A DNA stretch of 64,000 nucleotides from Moritella sp. Urea-trap-13 (GCF_002836355.1 NZ_PJCA01000039.1:248001-312000); one strand, 5' to 3'. Positions 51,258 to 62,737 are shown, numbered from the stretch's first letter. The notes: generated by a model not told the origin, from the sequence alone. Numbers and translations: made by a program.

Positions 51258-52142
51258 TTACTCTTTATTTTTCAAGCTCGCCGTAAAGCGTGCGTGTTGT
51301 AAAATAGGTATGTCAGTACGTACTTGTACTAACTTATGTTTGTCTAATCGCGCACAACTGATACCGCATGCCGAGGTTTGTTGCGACAGTATATCTCCCC
51401 AAGGGTCTAAGATAACAGAGTGCCCCCAAGTATGACGATTGTGGCCATGCTCACCCACCTGATTCGCCGCTATGACGTAGCATTGGTTTTCAATTGCTCT
51501 GGCTTGTAACAGGGGTAACCAATGGGCTTTACCTGTCGCATAAGTAAACGCTGCAGGCACTAATAACACATCAACATTGGCAGCACTGAGTGCACGGAAT
51601 AATCCCGGAAAGCGTAAGTCATAACAAATCGCCATGCCAAAAGTTATATTGCCGACGCTAAAGGTCGCAATCCGATCTCCGGCAATAAAGCTATCTGACT
51701 CTTTATAAATTTGGCTGTTTAACTCTTTCTTAAAGACCGTTTTAGCTTGGTTATCATTCGTGGTGACAGAGACAGCCGGAACATGCGCATCAAACAAATG
51801 GATCTTGTGGTAATGTTGCACCAATTCCCCATTCGGGTCAAATGCTAAACTAGAGGTATAAATACGTTCATCAATATCACTAAGGATAGGGAAAGAACCG
51901 GCAACCAGCCAACACTGGTACTGTCGAGCCCAATCGGCGAGTTGTTGTTGTACCGGACCTCGGCCTAATACCTCTGCGTGCGCTAAATAATCGTCACGAT
52001 GGGAAAATAATGCAAAGTTCTCGGGGAGTAAGATCAGTGTGGGTTTAATTGCAAAATCCACCAGCGCCAACTGTGTCGCTACGTAAGCGAGATTAGCAGT
52101 GATGTCCGCCCCAGAGTTCATTTGTATTGCCACTAATTGCAT
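51258..52142 (-). CDS. Carbon-nitrogen hydrolase (nitrilase family, Nit-like)
   Basis: Hydrolase of the nitrilase superfamily; Nit1-like members remove deaminated glutathione, but the substrate here is not proven. The catalytic triad is visible: Glu in LLPENFALF, Lys in HYHKIHLFD, and Cys in [15 protein letters not shown]. The 294 residues include an extra stretch of roughly 20 residues between HLFDAHVP and ESDSFIAGD that is usually short. The start overlaps the yhdP stop as TAATG. Association with tldD and yhdP is common in gammaproteobacteria. Confidence 0.9.
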   Translation of the reverse strand: MQLVAIQMNSGADITANLAYVATQLALVDFAIKPTLILLPENFALFSHRDDYLAHAEVLGRGPVQQQLADWARQYQCWLVAGSFPILSDIDERIYTSSLAFDPNGELVQHYHKIHLFDAHVPAVSVTTNDNQAKTVFKKELNSQIYKESDSFIAGDRIATFSVGNITFGMAICYDLRFPGLFRALSAANVDVLLVPAAFTYATGKAHWLPLLQARAIENQCYVIAANQVGEHGHNRHTWGHSVILDPWGDILSQQTSACGISCARLDKHKLVQVRTDIPILQHARFTASLKNKE

Positions 52143-55100
52143 TACTTACCCCTTGTAGTTTTCAACTCAGTTTCATTAAGTAATTTGTCAGGTACAGTGA
52201 TGGCTTTTTGATTACGCTTAACTTCAGTAAATACGGGATCAGCAAAGTCGCCACTGACATTAAACTTAAGTTCGGTGATGACTTCCACCACCGGTTCTAA
52301 GATCTTGGATAACGCAAACACAGCCAATGCGGTCGTTGGCGTTACCGCAAAGGCGGCCAATACCGGTAAACTTGAGGTCACATCGGGAAAAAAGCTTAAA
52401 TTATAATTTATGGTATCCGTGACTAAATCGATATAACCGCTACCTGTTATTTTACCACTACTGGAATTAAGTAAAAAATCTTTATTATTAATCGCACCAT
52501 CAACAATCTGCAGCGATGCTTGCATGGAAGAATATGGTAAACCATCATTAAATACATCACTAAAGTCTAAACTCAAGCGCTTCACTAATGACTGTAAGCT
52601 CAGCACACTTAAGAACCGAGTGCCTTTATCACTGACATTCGATATCCGTCCTGCTTTAGTTGCTATCGTCACACTGCCATTTAAGGAATCACCAGCAAAA
52701 CTTAACGGCTGATCTTGCCAAGCAAGTCTAAAATCAACATCTGCAGGGGTCTTAGCTAACGGACTAATCATGCCTAGGCCCGTCATAAATTCTTCAACAC
52801 TCTTGGTATTTAATTGACCCTGTAGTTGTGTTGCTTGCTTCCCTTGCTCATCCGTAAACCAGCGACCAGTCATCGCTACCGTCGAGTGTTCCATATCGAC
52901 ATCAAGGGATTTTAAACTCAGCCCAGTGTTGCTCTTCGTCACTTTAGCAGATGCTTGCCCCAAATTAATTTGCCCTAAAATACAGGCATCGCAATTAAAG
53001 TTAAAGCTCGGTATATCTTGCCAAACCAGCGCGGTTGATGGTGAGTTATCGGCGGTTTTTTCGGTTGTCGCATTACTATTCTCATCACCGCTAAACACTA
53101 AGTCGGGTAAATATAAATAGTCAAAATCGATATTAATATCCCCCACTTCAGGGATAACGATATTGCCATTAAATTCATCCGCTTTTAGCGCTATGCCCCA
53201 GTTACGGTAACCTTTCGTCGCGACAACGCTTAAGTCAGCCAAAGGCTGTTGATAATAAACGGTATTAGCCACATCGACGGTAATCGAAGACAAGGGTGCA
53301 ACAGTACTACTGACATCTAAGTTACTGTCCGGTAAACCGCTGTACCACGACTGCCAATCGGCAATATCCAGGTTATCGACATTCACCACCACTGCATTTG
53401 CGGCATCACTGCTCAGCAACTCATCTGCATGACCTATCTGCACTAAAGACTGGATCAGTGCTAATTTTTCATCGGCATAATTAACCTGACCAGAAAAATT
53501 GATAACATCAGGCGAATTCAGCTGAATATGGGCTTGTTTATCATTACCAACCACAGATAAGTCCGTTGGCCAATCCTGCGAGGCTGACTTTGCCAACGGC
53601 ATAGGTAAATCTAATGTTACGCTCTGTAAATCACTCTGCAGATCAAATTCATAGTTAAAACCCTGTTCAGGGAAAACCATGTTTAATGCGCCCTTCCAGT
53701 TCACATCACCAGACACGTACTGCTGATATCCAGGCATGAACTGTTTCATTAGCTGCTTACTAGCCCAATTGCCCGCAAGGTCCACATTGACTTGATAGTT
53801 ACTGTCTTGCTGGCCACTGCTAAAGCTGACATTTAACGGTTCATCAAACAACTTGGCGGTTAACGGGGTGGAGAACAGTCCGGCATCATCAAACTTAAAA
53901 CTACCGTTAACATCCGTCAAGGTTAGATCCAGTGCAGACAGATAAATACTGTCATTCATTAAACCAATATCACCACTGACAATAACCGGATCATCATAGG
54001 TAAACGGCAGGACAATATCAATTTCCCCGTTAATATCACCAGAGACTTGTAAGCTGTTCAATACCTCGCTAACTTCAGGCAACGGACTTAAATCAATCAA
54101 AGATTTGGCTTTTTTTCCCGTAGTGGTAAATCGCGCCTGAATCCCGAGTGCTTGCACATCACCTAAGCTCGGTAACTGTAAGTCCACTGCCGATATCGCA
54201 ACTTGATCCAAATTACCTTGTCGCGATGACATAAATAAATCATCATTTTGAAATAGTAATTCGAGCTGTAATTCAGTCAGGGTTGGCCATTGTGGATCAA
54301 ATTTAAACTCAGCATCAACGACATTTAAGCGGGTCTCAAAGATGCCGTCACCTTGAGCATAAGGATAATTAGCAAATTCACCAAACCACAATACTTGACC
54401 ATGATCAGCATGACCTTGCTTTAACGCCCCCCTGAGATAATCAATTAATGATTCCCCCATATATGCGGTGGGATAGTAATAATAGGCTTTGCTGGCATCG
54501 CGTAGCTGCAAATCTCCGGCAAGGCTAAGAAATGGCGGCGCATTAGTCGGAATATCTAATAAGAACTGACTATCGAGCACTAACTCGGTGGTATCAACAA
54601 ATACCTTATCTGCACGGACCTCTATGCCAGTAAACGTTTTTTCAGCGGCGGTATTCGTATCAGCATCAGTATCGCTATAATCATAGCGATACCAAGTTAA
54701 GTCACTTGAAAATTGATTAACCTGAATACTATGCTCAAGATGCTCAGAAAGGTCTAACAAGGTATCCTGCATATCGACACTGATCTTACCGGCATCTAAA
54801 CTACCGCTCACCGCGATATCGACATTATCAATAGCGGGAAAACCTTGCCAACTTTGCAACTGTAGACCATCCACGTTTAGCTGATAACGTAACTGCGTCC
54901 AATCTTGCAATGGGATCTTAACCTTAACGTCACGCACGAGACCATGTGGATATAAGGTTTTTAGATCCTTAAATAAGGCCTCATCAACATGACGTGACAA
55001 GGCGACAATAGGGGCGAGTTTAGATAGCTCAACTTGATTAACGAAAGCAAACAAATCACTGTCTTGCTGCCTTACTTGTAAGTTTAACTGTGGCCAGATA

Positions 55101-56071
55101 ATACCATTGGTCACCAGCGCTAAATCACGACTATCTAATTGCCAACCCGAATCAGTTAACTGCCACTCCAATTCTCCGCCCCAAATATTCAGGTTTTGCT
55201 GTAGGTTGCCGCTTTTCCAAGTAAACGCTGAAGGCTGTAACTGTAATAACGCTGATGTTGGTTTATTATTAACAATATCAATCCAACTTTCAAAGCTGAC
55301 AGCGCCTTGCTTTAAACCTTCGCGTTTAAATAATACCTTTTCAAACCAATTCGACAGACTCATGTTTTCGGCTTGTACATAAATCTGACCGCTGACATTG
55401 GTTAAATCATCTCGGGCGCTGGTGACATCAACCATGATGCGCAGATTATTATCAGTGATATCATCATTAATATAGGCTCTGCCCTCACCGCGGTGACGAT
55501 TATCTTGGTTTAACCAGGAAAACTCTGGAATATGAATGACTTTTTCTTCACCAGCAGGGGTTAATACTCGTAGATTACTGTTGGTTAATTCGAAGTGCGC
55601 AAGCTGACGAAAAAAAACATCAAGCAGGCGGGTTAATTCAGGGGAAGCAAGTTTTCCGTCTTTTTCATCAGCACTCTGAAACGGAGAAATGGGTAGTTTT
55701 ATCTGCACACCATCTAAGATCAGATTATCGAGCAGTAGTTTTCTTTCTAATACACTGTTCCAAAAATCAATGCTGATCTTGATGCGTTCAACATCAAAAT
55801 CATACGGTACTAACTCATCAAACTTCACATCTAAGGTATTGACAATTAATACCGGGCCGAATTTATACCAGCCCGCATCAATACTTGCAACTTCAATACT
55901 CACCGCTTGATCAGCCACCAGCCAATCAATCACTCGATCATGATATTGATTCAGATAGGGTAAACTCGCCCGTAACAGGCTAATCGAAACGGCAGAAAAA
56001 ACCGCTAAGCAGGCAAAAGTATACAGGCATATTTTACCAAACCTTCTTAGCCAATTTCGAGTTCTTACCAC
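52142..56071 (-). CDS. yhdP: AsmA-like envelope protein YhdP
   Basis: Very large inner-membrane-anchored periplasmic protein; in E. coli YhdP, TamB and YdbH move phospholipids to the outer membrane. The 1309 residues start with a membrane helix (about 15-35, ICLYTFACLAVFSAVSISLL). A long repetitive beta-rich region follows, and the conserved C-terminal AsmA/DUF3971 part includes GRISNVSDKGTRFLSVLSLQSLVKRLSLDF and ALAVFALSKILEPVVEVI. It starts 1 nt after rng stops and overlaps the nitrilase gene by 1 nt. Confidence 0.95.
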   Translation of the reverse strand: MVRTRNWLRRFGKICLYTFACLAVFSAVSISLLRASLPYLNQYHDRVIDWLVADQAVSIEVASIDAGWYKFGPVLIVNTLDVKFDELVPYDFDVERIKISIDFWNSVLERKLLLDNLILDGVQIKLPISPFQSADEKDGKLASPELTRLLDVFFRQLAHFELTNSNLRVLTPAGEEKVIHIPEFSWLNQDNRHRGEGRAYINDDITDNNLRIMVDVTSARDDLTNVSGQIYVQAENMSLSNWFEKVLFKREGLKQGAVSFESWIDIVNNKPTSALLQLQPSAFTWKSGNLQQNLNIWGGELEWQLTDSGWQLDSRDLALVTNGIIWPQLNLQVRQQDSDLFAFVNQVELSKLAPIVALSRHVDEALFKDLKTLYPHGLVRDVKVKIPLQDWTQLRYQLNVDGLQLQSWQGFPAIDNVDIAVSGSLDAGKISVDMQDTLLDLSEHLEHSIQVNQFSSDLTWYRYDYSDTDADTNTAAEKTFTGIEVRADKVFVDTTELVLDSQFLLDIPTNAPPFLSLAGDLQLRDASKAYYYYPTAYMGESLIDYLRGALKQGHADHGQVLWFGEFANYPYAQGDGIFETRLNVVDAEFKFDPQWPTLTELQLELLFQNDDLFMSSRQGNLDQVAISAVDLQLPSLGDVQALGIQARFTTTGKKAKSLIDLSPLPEVSEVLNSLQVSGDINGEIDIVLPFTYDDPVIVSGDIGLMNDSIYLSALDLTLTDVNGSFKFDDAGLFSTPLTAKLFDEPLNVSFSSGQQDSNYQVNVDLAGNWASKQLMKQFMPGYQQYVSGDVNWKGALNMVFPEQGFNYEFDLQSDLQSVTLDLPMPLAKSASQDWPTDLSVVGNDKQAHIQLNSPDVINFSGQVNYADEKLALIQSLVQIGHADELLSSDAANAVVVNVDNLDIADWQSWYSGLPDSNLDVSSTVAPLSSITVDVANTVYYQQPLADLSVVATKGYRNWGIALKADEFNGNIVIPEVGDINIDFDYLYLPDLVFSGDENSNATTEKTADNSPSTALVWQDIPSFNFNCDACILGQINLGQASAKVTKSNTGLSLKSLDVDMEHSTVAMTGRWFTDEQGKQATQLQGQLNTKSVEEFMTGLGMISPLAKTPADVDFRLAWQDQPLSFAGDSLNGSVTIATKAGRISNVSDKGTRFLSVLSLQSLVKRLSLDFSDVFNDGLPYSSMQASLQIVDGAINNKDFLLNSSSGKITGSGYIDLVTDTINYNLSFFPDVTSSLPVLAAFAVTPTTALAVFALSKILEPVVEVITELKFNVSGDFADPVFTEVKRNQKAITVPDKLLNETELKTTRGK

Positions 56072-56072
56072 G

Positions 56073-57548
56073 TTACATCATTACCACATCAAATTGCTCT
56101 TGCAAGTATTGTGGCTCAGGTTTTATTTTAACCTGTTTACCCATGAATAATTCTAATTCAGCAATACTGTGAGACTCTTCTTTTACAATGTATTCCGCAA
56201 CTGCAACAGATGCATAAACGTTAAACTGATCAGCATCGTAAGCACGATTAACCCGGGTTACTTCACGGAATATCTCATAACATACCGTTTCCACTGTTTT
56301 TACCGAACCACGACCGTCACACGTTGGGCAATCAGAACATAATACATGTTCTAATGATTCACGCGTACGTTTACGGGTCATTTCTACTAAGCCTAATGCC
56401 GAGAAATCATGGGTATTAGTTTTAGCGCGATCATGGCTTAATGCTGATTCCAAACATTCCATCACTCGACGGCGGTGTTCAGAACTTTGCATATCAATAA
56501 AGTCGATAATGATAATACCACCAAGATTACGTAACCTCAGCTGACGTGCTATCGCCTGAGTAGATTCGACATTGGTATTAAAAATCGTATCTTCAAGGTT
56601 ACGATGGCCAACAAAAGCACCGGTATTAATATCAATCGTGGTCATCGCTTCGGTCTGATCAATAATTAAATAACCACCCGACTTTAACTTTACTCTACGT
56701 TCAAGCGCACGTTGCGATTCACTTTCAACATCGTACATTTCAAAGATTGGACGTTCACCAGTATACGGTTCTAACGCACTGACTAGCTCTGGTACATACG
56801 ATTCGGTAAATTCACATAGCTCAGCATAAGCCAAACGTGAATCGACCCTGATCTTGTCTAATGGTGCGCCTGCAAAATCGCGAATAATACGAAATGCCAA
56901 AGACGGATCTTGATACAACATGCTCGCGCTTGGGTTCGTCGCTTTACGTTGCAAAACTTTGGTCCATAGACGTTTTAAGTAAGCAATGTCTTGCTCAAGC
57001 TCTTTATCACCAACACCATCAGCGGCAGTGCGAATGATATAACCACCGAGTTCATCAATCTGCGCTTCAGTGACACGTTTTAGACGACTGCGCTCTTCTT
57101 CACAATCAATACGTTGTGATACGCCAACATGCGAACTGCCCGGCATAAAGACTAAATAACGTGACGGCAAGGTAATATCGGTAGTCAGACGCGCACCTTT
57201 AGTGCCCATTGGATCTTTCACTACTTGTACGGTGATATCTTGGCCTTGGCGTACTAACTGCGAAATATCAGCAACTTTAAAATGCTTCTTCTCACCCGGT
57301 GCCACACACTCAGTATGCGGTACAATATCTGATGCGTGTAGAAATGCAGCCTTATCAAGACCAATATCAATAAATGCAGCTTGCATGCCCGGTAATACCC
57401 GGCTTACTTTACCTTTATAGATATTACCCACGATGCCACGTTTCGCTTCTCGCTCTACATGTATTTCTTGTAGTATGCCATTTTCAATCAAGGCAACACG
57501 TGTTTCGCTCGGGGTAACATTTACTAATAATTCTGTCGTTATACCCAT
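56073..57548 (-). CDS. rng: Ribonuclease G
   Basis: Endoribonuclease for 5' maturation of 16S rRNA and mRNA turnover. The 491 residues (E. coli 489) contain an S1 domain (about 39-128, GNIYKGKVSRVLPGMQAAFIDIG), the DNase-I-like catalytic domain with TIDINTGAFVGHRN and IIIIDFIDM for Mg2+, and the zinc-link CSDCPTCDGRG. It has no C-terminal scaffold, so it is RNase G rather than RNase E. It lies between maf and yhdP. Confidence 0.98.
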   Translation of the reverse strand: MGITTELLVNVTPSETRVALIENGILQEIHVEREAKRGIVGNIYKGKVSRVLPGMQAAFIDIGLDKAAFLHASDIVPHTECVAPGEKKHFKVADISQLVRQGQDITVQVVKDPMGTKGARLTTDITLPSRYLVFMPGSSHVGVSQRIDCEEERSRLKRVTEAQIDELGGYIIRTAADGVGDKELEQDIAYLKRLWTKVLQRKATNPSASMLYQDPSLAFRIIRDFAGAPLDKIRVDSRLAYAELCEFTESYVPELVSALEPYTGERPIFEMYDVESESQRALERRVKLKSGGYLIIDQTEAMTTIDINTGAFVGHRNLEDTIFNTNVESTQAIARQLRLRNLGGIIIIDFIDMQSSEHRRRVMECLESALSHDRAKTNTHDFSALGLVEMTRKRTRESLEHVLCSDCPTCDGRGSVKTVETVCYEIFREVTRVNRAYDADQFNVYASVAVAEYIVKEESHSIAELELFMGKQVKIKPEPQYLQEQFDVVMM

Positions 57549-57564
57549 ATTCTTTAGCCCTTCG

Positions 57565-58182
57565 TTACTTATTCTGCTTTGCCTTAAAGGCTTGAATTAA
57601 TTGCTCGGTCTGCATTAATGGTAAACCGACAACCGCGCTATAACTACCGCTTATATGGCTGACAAATTTACCGGCAATACCTTGGATTGCATAACTCCCA
57701 GCTTTATCACGTGGTTCACCCGTACGCCAGTAGTCCTGCATTTCAATCGCTGATATATCTCTAAACTGTACCGTCGTTGTCACTAGCTCGACCCAGCAAC
57801 GCGTGCTATCGGCAAGTGCCACAGCGGTCATCACTTCATGTTCATGACCGGATAATAAACTTAACATGCGTGCAGAGTCCGCTTCATCTACCGGTTTTTC
57901 TAATACTTGTCCGGCATAGACGACTATGGTGTCCGCTCCTAACACCACAGGTTCAGCGACTGCGTGAGCGCTTAGCTGTGTTGGGTTAGTATTAATTAGC
58001 GCAGCAACTCCCGCTTGCGCTTTATCACGCGCTAAACGTGACACATAATCAGGCGCTAATTCACCCACTTGTTGTTGCTCTTCCACATCGACGGATAATA
58101 CCGAGAATTCAACACCTATTTGGGTTAATAACTCACGGCGACGTGGAGACTGCGACGCTAAATACATATTACTCTGTTTCAT
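57565..58182 (-). CDS. maf: Maf-family nucleoside triphosphate pyrophosphatase (YhdE)
   Basis: House-cleaning pyrophosphatase; YhdE-type members hydrolyse dTTP, UTP and modified pyrimidine nucleotides. The 205 residues show YLASQSPRRRELLTQIGVEFSV, VLGADTIV, DEADSARMLSLLSGHEHEVMTAV and YAIQGIAGKFVSHISGSYSAVVGLPL. It has the usual position between mreD and rng. Specificity is inferred from that position. Confidence 0.95.
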   Translation of the reverse strand: MKQSNMYLASQSPRRRELLTQIGVEFSVLSVDVEEQQQVGELAPDYVSRLARDKAQAGVAALINTNPTQLSAHAVAEPVVLGADTIVVYAGQVLEKPVDEADSARMLSLLSGHEHEVMTAVALADSTRCWVELVTTTVQFRDISAIEMQDYWRTGEPRDKAGSYAIQGIAGKFVSHISGSYSAVVGLPLMQTEQLIQAFKAKQNK

Positions 58183-58220
58183 CTTATTATCTTCTATTCA
58201 ATTAAGCTATCTTCAGGCCA

Positions 58221-58703
58221 CTATCTAATCGCAAATTGACGACGAATCTTCCTTAAAATCAAGAATATCCATGGCCATATTAACATCGTGGTTAGGATTG
58301 ACCATAAGTACATCGGTGTTATTGAGATATCGAAAAGTAATTTTTCAGCCCAGAATATAATCAGCTTATTAAGCATCGTTAAGAAGCCGACAATCAAGGC
58401 TTGCTGCCATAACGAAATATTGCGGATCAAGCGATGATTCATGACGATGATATAGATGACAATAGACAAGGCCAGGGAGTGGATACCCAAGGGAGCGCCT
58501 AATAATAAGTCTAACGCTAGCCCGGTGAGCCAAGCATAACCAATACTCACCCGATACGGCAACGCCATGCACCAATAACCTAGCACCAATAGCACCCAAT
58601 CAGGTCGGAAGCTATCAAGCGGTTCAGGAACAGGTAACGCGGTCAGTAATAATGCCAGAATTAAGGTCAGGATTAATTTAAAACGACCGTTAGCAGACGT
58701 CAT
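58221..58703 (-). CDS. mreD: Rod shape-determining protein MreD
   Basis: Integral membrane partner of MreB and MreC in the elongasome. The 160 residues (E. coli 162) have five or six membrane spans (LILTLILALLLTALPVPEP; RPDWVLLVLGYWCMALPYRVSIGYAWLTGLALDLLLGAPLG). Its ATG overlaps the mreC stop by 4 nt (ATGA), coupling the two genes. Confidence 0.95.
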   Translation of the reverse strand: MTSANGRFKLILTLILALLLTALPVPEPLDSFRPDWVLLVLGYWCMALPYRVSIGYAWLTGLALDLLLGAPLGIHSLALSIVIYIIVMNHRLIRNISLWQQALIVGFLTMLNKLIIFWAEKLLFDISITPMYLWSILTTMLIWPWIFLILRKIRRQFAIR

Positions 58704-59599
58704 AGGTCCTTCTCCTTGCTTGTTTCTAATTCATCTTGATTAGCATCTATGATTTCAGGATCTAACTCGATTGAATTATCTTCATCGTCCCAAACTAATA
58801 ACACATAACGTATCCGCTCTAATGCCACAACAGGTTTCGCTTCAACTTGTGCGTAAGGCTGACCAACCTGATAAGTAAACTCAGAAATTGTGGCAACAGG
58901 ATAGCCTTCTGGGAATACCCCACCAAGACCTGACGTTACTAATACATCACCCACCTGAATATCAGTGCTGTGTGGCATATAGGGTAGATTAAGGCTATTG
59001 AGTTCGCCGCCACCATTGGCAATCGCGCGAATATCATTACGCTGTACCCGCACCGGAATACCGTGGCTAATATCAGAAATCAGTAATACCCGACTATATG
59101 TTGCTGCTACATCGACAATTTGTCCGACCACACCCTGCTCGTTTAATACCGGTTGACCAATATAAATACCATCCATTGCGCCCTTATTAATCACCACTTG
59201 CAGTGAAAACGGATCGGAATTAACCGTAATGATTTCAGCGACTAACTTGCGCTGGTCAGAGTGGACGGGGGAGTTAAGTAAGGCACGGAGACGTTTGTTT
59301 TCTTGTTTTAGGTGCTTAAATTCCAACAACTGAACTTGCTGAGTGAATAGTTTGTCTTTTTGTTCTGCCACTTTTTTTCTTAAATCTCGGCGGCTGACAA
59401 CGTTATTTGATACACCTTTAAGCATTTCACTGGGAATATCTGCAGCATAAATTAGCGGAGAGACAGCGGTATTGAGATAAAGTCGCACATTTGAAAATGA
59501 ATCAAATTTTGAATCAAAAACAATTAATGAGAAAGAGGCGATAACCGCAAGGAATAGGCGCAGTTGTAAAGATGTTGAGGTAGCAAAAATAGGTTTCAT
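58700..59599 (-). CDS. mreC: Rod shape-determining protein MreC
   Basis: Bitopic periplasmic protein that activates the PBP2-RodA synthase during elongation. The 299 residues have an N-terminal membrane helix (about 12-27), a coiled coil (about 65-108, KKVAEQKDKLFTQQVQLLEFKHLKQENKRLRALL), and a two-lobed beta domain. An acidic cytidine-deaminase-unrelated tail (about 275-299) ends the protein. It is downstream of mreB, with a hairpin in the 58-nt gap. Confidence 0.96.
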   Translation of the reverse strand: MKPIFATSTSLQLRLFLAVIASFSLIVFDSKFDSFSNVRLYLNTAVSPLIYAADIPSEMLKGVSNNVVSRRDLRKKVAEQKDKLFTQQVQLLEFKHLKQENKRLRALLNSPVHSDQRKLVAEIITVNSDPFSLQVVINKGAMDGIYIGQPVLNEQGVVGQIVDVAATYSRVLLISDISHGIPVRVQRNDIRAIANGGGELNSLNLPYMPHSTDIQVGDVLVTSGLGGVFPEGYPVATISEFTYQVGQPYAQVEAKPVVALERIRYVLLVWDDEDNSIELDPEIIDANQDELETSKEKDL

Positions 59600-59615
59600 T
59601 AGATGGTATTCTCAA

Positions 59616-59637
59616 AGGATGGCGCGTCCACCATCCT
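59616..59637 (-). other. Hairpin between mreB and mreC
   Basis: AGGATGG (59616-59622) pairs perfectly with CCATCCT (59631-59637) around an 8-nt loop. On the minus strand TTGAGAAT follows, not a U-run. Placed between mreB, whose product is needed in excess, and mreC, it may stabilise the mreB mRNA or limit read-through. Confidence 0.5.
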
Positions 59638-59657
59638 ATAGGATTATTAATCAGGGC

Positions 59658-60782
<1,125 letters not shown>

Positions 60783-60807
60783 TTATGACGGACTCACTAT
60801 TAATTTA

Positions 60808-60819
60808 ACCGTCGACGGT
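60808..60819. promoter_or_regulatory. Palindrome upstream of mreB
   Basis: ACCGTCGACGGT is a perfect 12-nt palindrome about 110 nt before the mreB start, within the mshP-mreB gap. Such a site may bind a dimeric regulator. No matching promoter elements were identified with confidence, so the role is open. Confidence 0.3.
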
Positions 60820-60934
60820 AAATAACTCGATCATTACCACGAAAAAAGCCGAATTCGATGTTTACTGAGGATAACCATTTAGGTGCATTCGCATATGTTA
60901 AAGCCGCAGGTCTAGCGCTATTTAATAGCCCACT

Positions 60935-61366
60935 TTATAATGTGACTGCCGCTTCTACTTTATGCTCTGCAACAATTTTACCACCGTCACATGTACCCGT
61001 TGATACTAGATAATATTGCGAGCGACCATCAGGTAAATCAATAGTCTGACAATCAATACTCACGCTACAATTTTCAAATCCAACTTCTGTACTAATATCA
61101 AAACCAGTAATAGGGTCATTGCCTGGAAACGCTGTACACACTAAACCATTGCTCAATACCTGATAAATCCCATATTCCATACCACTGTCAGAAGCATAAT
61201 AAGCCTTAGCGCTATACACCTCATTAGCAACACTATCGGCTGTCGAACTTAAAATACGACTCAAGGAGGCAGCTAATAATGAAATGACCACAATAATAAA
61301 AAGAGCGATCACCAACATACTGCCTTGCTGTTGCTTGCGTTTACTCGGCATATGATTAAGGGACAT
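60935..61366 (-). CDS. mshP: MSHA minor pilin-associated protein MshP
   Basis: Component of the mannose-sensitive haemagglutinin type IV pilus. The 143 residues begin with a basic stretch, then a hydrophobic pilin-like helix (about 17-37, MLVIALFIIVVISLLAASLSRIL) without the classical GFTLIE, as is typical of PilX/MshP-type proteins. Four later cysteines may form disulfides. The ATG at 61366 overlaps mshO by 11 nt and has AGGTGG about 9 nt upstream. It is the last gene of the cluster; mshQ does not follow. Confidence 0.85.
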   Translation of the reverse strand: MSLNHMPSKRKQQQGSMLVIALFIIVVISLLAASLSRILSSTADSVANEVYSAKAYYASDSGMEYGIYQVLSNGLVCTAFPGNDPITGFDISTEVGFENCSVSIDCQTIDLPDGRSQYYLVSTGTCDGGKIVAEHKVEAAVTL

Positions 61367-62171
61367 TGGTCATAACCACCTGATGTTCAAATTTGATTGC
61401 ACTGCCATCACGTAATAAGAAATTAAAATTTAACTCCAAAATAGCATTACTGAATTGGCTTGCATTGGTTAATGACATACGACTACCAATACTTAAGTTA
61501 TCTACCATTAAAACAGAAAGCGGGTAAACCGAAGAAGTTAACGCTGCCTCACTACGAGATAAGCGCATAGCATCACCAATTTGCGTTAAACAATATTGTA
61601 CTTTCTTTTCAGCAATAAAATAACGCGAGACAGCAGAGTCTCTTACTAGTGGCGATAGCAACGTGATATCGGCCTGAGTTGATTTAGCACCTGATACTGG
61701 GATTTGGATATAAGCATCAATTTCAGCAAAGGTATCGCTTGGCACAGAATAAAAATCGCTCGCATCAGTGGTGAGAACACTCATGTATTGGCCTTGGAAA
61801 TCATTGGTATTTGGATCGTCTAAATCTCTGGTTTCTTTATCCATAATTAACGTCATAGGTTCATCCAGCACACTATTAAGATACTGACCAGCTGCAGTAA
61901 AAGGCACAAATTGGATACACGTATTCCCTGCTATAGCAGGAGTTTGAGTAACACTAAACGCGATTGTAGAGTCCAGCTCTTTGCTCATACGATTTATTAC
62001 AAAGCGCGCATCATTAAGACGCTCATTTTGGTTAACTGAAGTTTGATAAAGCACGACGTTATCACTAATAAAACGACTGCTAAAGGTACCTACAATACCT
62101 AACAAGATGATCACAGTCACCAATTCAACTAAAGTAAAACCTAGCTGCTTATGCTTAAGGGCATTAGACAT
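61356..62171 (-). CDS. mshO: MSHA minor prepilin MshO
   Basis: PilW-like minor prepilin of the MSHA pilus, probably part of the tip or priming complex. The 271 residues start with a prepilin peptidase site, LG before FTLVELVTVIILLG (cleavage after Gly11), and the pilin N-terminal helix to about residue 34. A long beta-rich C-terminal part follows with two cysteines. The start overlaps the mshD TGA by 1 nt. Confidence 0.9.
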   Translation of the reverse strand: MSNALKHKQLGFTLVELVTVIILLGIVGTFSSRFISDNVVLYQTSVNQNERLNDARFVINRMSKELDSTIAFSVTQTPAIAGNTCIQFVPFTAAGQYLNSVLDEPMTLIMDKETRDLDDPNTNDFQGQYMSVLTTDASDFYSVPSDTFAEIDAYIQIPVSGAKSTQADITLLSPLVRDSAVSRYFIAEKKVQYCLTQIGDAMRLSRSEAALTSSVYPLSVLMVDNLSIGSRMSLTNASQFSNAILELNFNFLLRDGSAIKFEHQVVMTNVP

Positions 62172-62737
62172 CAGTAGTTGCCCTTAAATGAAGTCAGCGT
62201 AACCTCTTCATTGTTAGGCATGTATATGGTCACTGATATTAGCTTCGCGACATGGTTTTCACCGGTACTACCACCAAACTTATCGGCAGCTAATGAAACA
62301 CAAATCCGAACACCATAGCCAGGATATTCATCAGTAAAAAATCCTAGTGCAGTTTTTGGATCATAATCCGTTTGGTCATCACAATAAATATGATAATCAT
62401 CAACATCATTAAAAGCATTTGGGCTGGCTTTAGTCTCGCCAGTATCTAACCCTAAGCTAGTACTACACGCAACAGTCACTTCACCAGTAATAACTTGGCC
62501 ACATCGGATAGCGCCATTACTGCGGGCATTCACATCATCATAATAGCGAATAAGCACTTGGTTCATGATGCTTTTACCTAAGGCCGTCGCTTTTATTTGG
62601 TACATAGGCGAAGTCATTTTATTGGCTTGTGGTAAGAACACCCCTGTCACAATAGTCAGCGCTACCGCCAACACCACGATGCCGACAACAATTTCAATTA
62701 AGGTAAAGCCGCGTTGCTTATTGTTAACCTTGTTCAT
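62171..62737 (-). CDS. mshD: MSHA minor prepilin MshD
   Basis: PilV/PilI-like minor prepilin. The 188 residues carry the prepilin site RG before FTLIEIVVGIVVL (cleavage after Gly10), a hydrophobic helix (about 11-32) and a globular domain with four cysteines (IRCGQ, VACST, IYCDD, RICVS) that can make two disulfides. The start lies 14 nt inside mshC. Confidence 0.9.
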   Translation of the reverse strand: MNKVNNKQRGFTLIEIVVGIVVLAVALTIVTGVFLPQANKMTSPMYQIKATALGKSIMNQVLIRYYDDVNARSNGAIRCGQVITGEVTVACSTSLGLDTGETKASPNAFNDVDDYHIYCDDQTDYDPKTALGFFTDEYPGYGVRICVSLAADKFGGSTGENHVAKLISVTIYMPNNEEVTLTSFKGNY

